Notes under the pieces: model-generated
What the model was told of the DNA's origin: nothing
The model's input: only the letters and a program-made list of their open reading frames with translations
The model's database searches: none
DNA from: Bacteroidia bacterium
GTDB taxonomy: Bacteria; Bacteroidota; Bacteroidia; Flavobacteriales; Flavobacteriaceae
NCBI GenBank assembly: GCA_030430385.1
Contig: JAUIFO010000007.1
Location: forward strand, 1-64,000
Reading direction: 5' to 3'
DNA: 64,000 nt
Position numbers and translations under genes: made by a program
In this document: one piece after another, positions 60,638-64,000 of the stretch
How positions within the stretch are numbered: the first letter of the stretch is position 1
How the letters are laid out: each line of letters begins with the position of its first letter

Positions 60638-62515
60638 ATGAAAACGCTATTGATTCAATTACAGAGTTTAGTGGTAGTTGCATTCCTTATGAATGCAACT
60701 ACATCACTAGCTCAAAAAGCAGAAGCGCCTGATTATAGTTACGAGCTAGGTGCTAAAATTAATGAGATGACAATTACTGAGGGAGGTACAGTAGTTGTAG
60801 CTACAAATGACGGTTTGGTTGGGATTAAACCTGGAACGAACGAATTGTTATTTAACTTCACTGACTATGGTCGTGTTAAACCAGAAGAATTATTTTACGT
60901 ACCTCAAGCGCCTTACGTTATGGTTGGGCAAACTGGTTTTGCAAATCTGTCTTCAAAAAAAGCTGTTATAGACTACATGTCTGGTAAAATATTATTTACT
61001 ACCGAATCTAAAAAATGGAAACAAGTCTTTACTTGTGACGTTATGATGCCTCAAAACAAATTAGTGGTGAGTGGTTTTCAAAAAGGTGGTGATAAAGGTG
61101 CCAATGTGACGCCAAAAGTTGCAGTTTATGATTTAAATACTGGAGCAGAAGATTATGCCTTTTTCTTAGTTAAACCTGGAAAGGTGACTATGAGAAACTA
61201 TGCCGTTACAGGTAGGCCATTATTATTAAAAGACAAATTATTAATACCAACAAGTCAAGGTATTATAGCAAAGAGCAAGTCTGGCGAAACGCTGTGGGAA
61301 AATAAGATTAAAAATGTCAACTGGATGACAACTAATGTTGATGAATCTGATATCTATGCGTTTGCTAAGACAACTAATTTAAAGAATACAAGAATTTATA
61401 AAGTAAATCCTAATGGTAGTGAAGCTTGGACAGATGAACGTAAGGTAAAGGGAAGCGTTTCTAACTTTCAAATTTTGCCTCAAGGTTTAGCTGTAGTAAG
61501 TGATGTTGCAGGTGGAAGCGGAACCTTTGCTGCTAAATCTGAATCTAAGATCACGATGTTTAGTGCTTCAACTGGTGAAGACCTATGGGAAAAAGCACCA
61601 AAGACAAAAGGTTATGTTCAGCATTTTTATATCATGGATGATGGGATTTTATTCGGAATTGGATCTGGAGGAATCAATAAGATTTCTTATGAAGGTAATA
61701 CTTTATTCAAAAAACCTTTAAAAACTGGAGAGAATATTTTAACTATGGCTGAAACGCCTCAAGGCTTGATCTATATTACTTCAGAAGATGCCAATATTGT
61801 TAATCTTAAAACAGGAGATCAGGTTTGGAAAAAACCTTTAAAGTATAAAAGAGCAAGTGCTGTAAGCTCAGATTATGATGCTAAAAACAATCGTTATTTG
61901 ATAAGTGCAGATGATGAGTTATTTGCCATAGATGAAAATAGTGGTGATGCGACAACCTTAGCAACCTCTAAGTTTGAAGGTAAAGAAGATCCAACTGGTG
62001 TTGAAGTTAGAGATGGAGGGATTTTACTTACTTCAGATCAAAATATGATGCTACTTGATTGGCAAGGTGAAACATCTTGGCATGAATATTACAGAGCTCC
62101 TGGAAAAAGTGCTTTTGGAGCAATTTTGGCTGGAGTAACAGCAGTAGCAGCAGCTACAACAGCAGCAGCTTCATACAATGCAGCTAACCAAAACAGAAAT
62201 CGTTTAGGTCAATACACAAGCAGAGGTCAGCGTTATGCCGACTTAGGAGATGGTATGGCAGCGGCTGCAGGTGCTTCTATAGCAGAAATGTTGAAGCGAT
62301 TTAAAGCAACTTCTGCTACAGAAAATGCGCAGTTTATCTTGACTAAACTTGATGATGGCGTTGGTTTAGTAAAATTAAATAAGGATACAGGTGCCTTGGA
62401 AAAGGAAATCGTATTAAAAGATAAAAAGCCTGAATATGAGGTAGATGAATTTGGAGGCTACCTATATTACAAAGCAAATGACAAGACCATATATACCTAC
62501 GATCTTAATAAATAA
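60638..62515 (+). CDS. PQQ-like beta-propeller protein, exported
   Basis: This 625-residue protein has a signal peptide (to about LAQKAEA) and repeated strands with the WExxxK/GxxLW pattern of PQQ-type propellers: GETLWENKIKN, SEAWTDERKVKG, GEDLWEKAPKTKG, GDQVWKKPLKYK. No quinoprotein catalytic residues were identified, so a binding or scaffold role, as in BamB, is likely. Between about 489 and 550 there is an unusual Ala/Gly-rich hydrophobic insertion (GAILAGVTAVAAATTAAASY and DGMAAAAGASIAEML). It ends before a strong terminator. Confidence 0.83.
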   Translation: MKTLLIQLQSLVVVAFLMNATTSLAQKAEAPDYSYELGAKINEMTITEGGTVVVATNDGLVGIKPGTNELLFNFTDYGRVKPEELFYVPQAPYVMVGQTGFANLSSKKAVIDYMSGKILFTTESKKWKQVFTCDVMMPQNKLVVSGFQKGGDKGANVTPKVAVYDLNTGAEDYAFFLVKPGKVTMRNYAVTGRPLLLKDKLLIPTSQGIIAKSKSGETLWENKIKNVNWMTTNVDESDIYAFAKTTNLKNTRIYKVNPNGSEAWTDERKVKGSVSNFQILPQGLAVVSDVAGGSGTFAAKSESKITMFSASTGEDLWEKAPKTKGYVQHFYIMDDGILFGIGSGGINKISYEGNTLFKKPLKTGENILTMAETPQGLIYITSEDANIVNLKTGDQVWKKPLKYKRASAVSSDYDAKNNRYLISADDELFAIDENSGDATTLATSKFEGKEDPTGVEVRDGGILLTSDQNMMLLDWQGETSWHEYYRAPGKSAFGAILAGVTAVAAATTAAASYNAANQNRNRLGQYTSRGQRYADLGDGMAAAAGASIAEMLKRFKATSATENAQFILTKLDDGVGLVKLNKDTGALEKEIVLKDKKPEYEVDEFGGYLYYKANDKTIYTYDLNK

Positions 62516-62534
62516 ATCTTGTTGTTGAGATTAT

Positions 62535-62575
62535 GATTAGGCGTAATATTTGTAGGATTACGCTTAATCTTTTTT
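62535..62575 (+). terminator. Terminator after the propeller gene
   Basis: GATTAGGCGTAAT (62535-62547) pairs with ATTACGCTTAATC (62557-62569), 13 bp with one G-T pair, around a 9-nt loop, and is followed by six T residues. Confidence 0.9.
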
Positions 62576-62653
62576 AATTGCAACTTGTCGAAAAAAAAAG
62601 AGCACAAACTCATTATGTTATATATTCGTTTTGCTATTAATCAATTTTTTAAG

Positions 62654-62709
62654 AAAGCATCAGAAAATTTTGTTGTTCCAAAAAACAACGCAATTCTGAT
62701 GCTTTTTTT
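62654..62709 (+). terminator. Terminator-like hairpin in the leader of the TPR sensor gene
   Basis: AAAGCATCAGAA (62654-62665) pairs perfectly with TTCTGATGCTTT (62694-62705). A second inner stem (TTGTT with AACAA) shares the loop, and seven T residues follow. It ends only 10 nt before the ATG at 62720, so it may attenuate that gene or end a short separate transcript. Confidence 0.72.
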
Positions 62710-62719
62710 ATGTTTTAAA

Positions 62720-64000
62720 ATGAATGTTTTGCGTTTTCTTTCCTGTATTGTGTTTTTTATTTCGTCTATTACGTTTTCACAAAACTTAGACAGTCTTCTA
62801 ACTGTAGCACGTCAAACTAAAGACGATTCTACCAAACTGCGACAGTTAAACAAAATCGCGTTTAGTTATATTTTTAACGATGCCGACAAAGCTGTAGAAA
62901 TCATTAAAGAAGGAAAACAGCTCGCTAAAGCCAAGGATTTTAATTTCAGTTTGGCTGAACTAACCAATACACATGGTATTTATATGGATGTGACTGGACA
63001 GTCAGATTCAGCAAATTACTACTTCAATAAAGCTTTAAAACTTAGTCGTGATCACAACTTTCAATCTATTGAAGTTATGTGTGTCAATAACCTAGGAATG
63101 TTTCATTGGAACCGATTTGAGTTAGATGAAGCCTTGACATACTTTTTTGATGCTCTTAAAATGAACGATATTGATGGTTCTCCTAAAGGAGAGAGCGTCT
63201 ATTTAAACAATATAGGCTTAATCTACCAAGAGATGAGTTTATTTGAAAAAGCGTTAGAATACCACGAACGTGCCTATGCAATAAGAGACTCACTGGATCT
63301 CAAAAAAGATAAATCTAGCTCATTGAATAATATTGGTATTAATTTGAGAGAACTTGGTCGTTTAGAAGAGTCTATTGCTGCCTATAAAAAAGGAATAGAC
63401 ATTGCTAAGAGCTCTAACAATCTTATCGATTATTATAAAATGTTGGACAATCTAGCTAATGCTTACAATGATGATGGACAACTGGAACTAGCCATTAGCT
63501 ATTATCTCAAAGCTTTAGATAAACCTGAAGATCTCAACATAGATGAGAAAAGTGAAATTTGGGTTTATAGCAACTTAACATCATTGCATAATCAAATCAA
63601 TGAGCCAAGAAAGGCATTGCAATATGCGAATAAAGGATTTGATCTCATTAAGAAATATCCTCATGTAGAAGGTAAATCTGCTGAATTGAATTTGCACACT
63701 GCTGAAAGCTATTACATGCTTAGGCAATATAATAAAGCAAGAGCCTATACCAATAAGTTTATAACGTTAACAGACTCTGTGTTTTCTGAAAAAAATGCAA
63801 AAGCGGTTGCAGATCTAGAGGTCAAATACGATACAGAAAAAAAGGAAAAAGAAATCTTGTTGCAACGTGCCGAATTAGCCGAACAAGAATTGGTCATCCA
63901 AAGTAAGAATTATCAAATTTATGGTATCATAGGTTTGGCATTAATTCTAGGACTTATTGGGTATTTGTTTTACAATCAACAAAAATTGAAAAACAAACAA
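62720..64000 (+). CDS. TPR-containing sensor protein, probably a histidine kinase (3' end beyond window)
   Basis: The frame is open from ATG 62720 to the window edge (427 codons, no stop). A signal peptide (FLSCIVFFISSITFSQ) is followed by about eight TPR-like repeats (NNLGMFHWNRFELDEALTYFFDALK; NNIGLIYQEMSLFEKALEYHERA; NNIGINLRELGRLEESIAAYKKG). A charged coiled coil (EKKEKEILLQRAELAEQELVI) and one membrane helix (IYGIIGLALILGLIGYLFY) come next, just before the edge. This is the layout of flavobacterial TPR sensor kinases, whose HisKA/HATPase part would follow. A LuxR-type output domain is the main alternative. Confidence 0.82.
   Translation, partial: MNVLRFLSCIVFFISSITFSQNLDSLLTVARQTKDDSTKLRQLNKIAFSYIFNDADKAVEIIKEGKQLAKAKDFNFSLAELTNTHGIYMDVTGQSDSANYYFNKALKLSRDHNFQSIEVMCVNNLGMFHWNRFELDEALTYFFDALKMNDIDGSPKGESVYLNNIGLIYQEMSLFEKALEYHERAYAIRDSLDLKKDKSSSLNNIGINLRELGRLEESIAAYKKGIDIAKSSNNLIDYYKMLDNLANAYNDDGQLELAISYYLKALDKPEDLNIDEKSEIWVYSNLTSLHNQINEPRKALQYANKGFDLIKKYPHVEGKSAELNLHTAESYYMLRQYNKARAYTNKFITLTDSVFSEKNAKAVADLEVKYDTEKKEKEILLQRAELAEQELVIQSKNYQIYGIIGLALILGLIGYLFYNQQKLKNKQ

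Noticed and set aside
1..64000. Mobile elements, prophage, CRISPR arrays or defence systems
   Set aside because: No transposase, integrase, Cas protein, regularly spaced repeat array, restriction enzyme or toxin pair was seen among the genes or intergenic regions.

Overview
This window comes from a member of the Flavobacteriaceae (phylum Bacteroidota), probably a marine or gliding-type flavobacterium. The evidence is: AT-rich DNA; a type IX secretion/gliding locus (gldJ, porU, porV); a T9SS-type C-terminal sorting domain; lipoproteins with an acidic stretch after the lipidated Cys; an Hpt-Adk fusion; an ObgE without the C-terminal OCT domain; and repeated matches to the Bacteroidota promoter form TTG-N(17-23)-TAnnTTTG instead of the E. 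coli -35/-10. Genus cannot be decided from the sequence alone.

Layout. 1-130: 3' end of a 5S rRNA and its terminator, so an rRNA operon lies just upstream. 223-8609: acyl-CoA dehydrogenase and anmK (divergent), an ELFV amino-acid dehydrogenase, nhaD, then exbB-exbD-tonB-folC as a compact operon. 8672-8746: tRNA-Val(UAC) with its own promoter and terminator. 8798-17217: murF and gldJ on the minus strand, divergent from porU and porV. 17288-23021: cdd, pdhA-pdhC, then a tight M28 peptidase/SDR/HAD run. 23071-27111: a large secreted FG-GAP/ASPIC protein fused to a vanadium-haloperoxidase-like domain. 27139-34475: SprT-like protein, manC-DUF389, mlaEF (minus), pafA-like phosphatase and a nuclease. 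34593-40889 (minus): KAS III-like enzyme, proC, methyltransferase, GT2, and gcvP. 41014-44547: UbiA-like membrane protein, an ECF sigma factor with a small anti-sigma-like partner, and a GbsR/MarR regulator cluster with two matching operator palindromes. 44633-51592: M3 peptidase, purKE, hpt-adk, obgE, K+ channel. 51625-57765: an alpha-2-macroglobulin. 57928-64000: TPR protein, GSCFA protein, surface lipoprotein, PQQ-like propeller protein, and the first 427 codons of a TPR sensor protein cut by the window edge.

How it fits together. Most of the window is housekeeping (purine, pyruvate, glycine, folate, peptidoglycan metabolism) and envelope biology (T9SS, TonB energisation, Mla lipid transport, A2M). 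No phage, IS element, CRISPR or transposase was seen, and no gene-free stretch exceeds 300 bases. The most interesting signals are non-coding: a family of short palindromic repeats whose arms differ between copies but stay complementary (one copy sits in frame inside the A2M gene); a 32-bp perfect palindrome overlapping the promoter of the GbsR-type regulator, with a same-geometry second site before the next gene; a candidate orphan small RNA between purE and the M3 peptidase; and terminator hairpins placed 10-18 nt before start codons.
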